Source: Candidatus Omnitrophota bacterium (lineage in GTDB: Bacteria > Omnitrophota > Gorgyraeia > 2-02-FULL-51-18 > JAGOUK01). From it: a stretch of 7,487 nucleotides of DNA. Shown here in pieces: positions 7,231-7,487 of this stretch. The stretch spans positions 1 through 7,487 of the forward strand of contig JAGOUK010000060.1 of assembly GCA_018061225.1 (NCBI GenBank). The letters are read 5' to 3'. A program made the translations under genes and the position numbers. The notes beneath the pieces were generated by a model. That model worked only from the letters and a program-made list of their open reading frames with translations, was not told the DNA's origin and ran no database searches. How positions within the stretch are numbered: the first letter of the stretch is position 1; every line of letters starts with the position of its first letter.

Positions 7231-7236
7231 AGTATA
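7231..7236 (-). promoter_or_regulatory. -10 promoter element of nadA
   Basis: On the minus strand TATACT ends exactly six bases before the ATG at 7224, with no Shine-Dalgarno sequence between. It lies downstream of the terminator at 7261-7293, so nadA is probably transcribed independently from here as a leaderless mRNA. The TGn extension is not at the usual distance, and no good -35 is visible. Confidence 0.5.
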
Positions 7237-7260
7237 TCTCAGAGTGGGCTCCAAACCATC

Positions 7261-7293
7261 AAAAAACAACCCGCCGGTTTTGCCGGCGGGTTG
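7261..7293 (-). terminator. Rho-independent terminator
   Basis: A perfect 11-bp GC-rich stem (arms 7267-7277 and 7283-7293) with a 5-base loop, followed on the minus strand by six T (7266-7261). The T tract is only on the minus-strand side, so it ends transcription of the secreted-protein gene at 7317-7487. It separates that gene from the nadA promoter. Confidence 0.92.
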
Positions 7294-7316
7294 TCCCCAG
7301 ATACTCGGTACGAGGA

Positions 7317-7487
7317 CTAGAACTCGTATCGAATATCGTCGATATAGAACGTGATGGGTCCGTTATTGCTCTGAGAGCTGGTTGCCCAGGCGAACCCGCC
7401 CGCGATGAAACTTAGCTCAGAGTCGGACAAGTCGATCGTGTACTGCTTCCATTCACGAGACAAGGTGATGGGTCCGATGGCTTCCTG
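7317..7487 (-). CDS. Extracellular protein, C-terminal fragment with jelly-roll-like end
   Basis: The last 56 residues of a minus-strand gene that enters from the right edge; the stop codon TAG is at 7319-7317. The fragment reads like the final beta strands of a beta-sandwich (jelly-roll) domain: GPITLSREWKQYTIDLSDSE, then FIAGGFAWAT, ending with FYIDDIRYEF. An ending of the type 'F-Y-I-D-D-I-R-Y-E' is common in carbohydrate-binding-like domains at the C-termini of secreted or surface proteins. The role is therefore probably extracellular binding, but the main body of the protein is outside the window. A strong terminator follows 23 bases after the stop codon. Frame and stop are certain; the functional reading is by pattern only. 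Confidence 0.8.
   Translation of the reverse strand, partial: QEAIGPITLSREWKQYTIDLSDSELSFIAGGFAWATSSQSNNGPITFYIDDIRYEF

Noticed and set aside
7225..7269. Longer nadA start at 7269
   Set aside because: It would start within the terminator's T tract and add 15 residues not expected in the family; the -10 at 7231-7236 lies inside that extension.

Overview
The window is a compact stretch of bacterial chromosome with seven protein genes, two of them cut by the window edges. No RNA genes, insertion sequences or CRISPR arrays were seen, and no gap exceeds about 100 bases. A DUF481 outer-membrane beta-barrel protein indicates a Gram-negative (diderm) cell. The taxon cannot be fixed from sequence alone. 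A Ski2-like helicase, a secreted protein ending in a jelly-roll-like domain, a PilZ-hydrolase fusion and starts without Shine-Dalgarno sequences would fit an uncultured lineage such as Candidatus Omnitrophota; this is a low-to-moderate confidence guess.

Layout from left to right: (1) the N-terminus of a secreted protein with a signal peptide, minus strand, cut at base 1. (2) A 644-residue minus-strand protein with a cytoplasmic PilZ (c-di-GMP) domain, one membrane span, a periplasmic coiled coil and a large C-terminal domain that looks like an alpha/alpha-barrel carbohydrate-active enzyme. (3) Only 31 bases away and divergent, a plus-strand DUF481 outer-membrane protein. (4) After 21 bases, a plus-strand Ski2/Mtr4-like helicase. 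(5) Convergent with it, a minus-strand dus gene (tRNA-dihydrouridine synthase) that lies 8 bases downstream of (6) nadA (quinolinate synthase), the two probably forming an operon. (7) The C-terminal end of a secreted, possibly carbohydrate-binding protein, minus strand, cut at the right edge, followed by a strong Rho-independent terminator that insulates nadA.

Two things stand out. First, four of the five complete genes have a -10-like hexamer (TANNNT) ending exactly six bases before the ATG and no Shine-Dalgarno sequence, which predicts leaderless mRNAs. The exception, dus, is the downstream member of the putative operon. Two of these elements sit back to back in a 19-bp block between the PilZ fusion gene and the DUF481 gene. 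Second, the PilZ fusion looks like an inside-to-outside switch: a cytoplasmic second messenger could control a periplasmic glycan-active domain. Its divergent neighbour encodes an envelope protein, so the pair may form a small cell-surface module. nadA and dus are housekeeping genes (NAD synthesis, tRNA modification), and the helicase is probably an RNA-processing factor.
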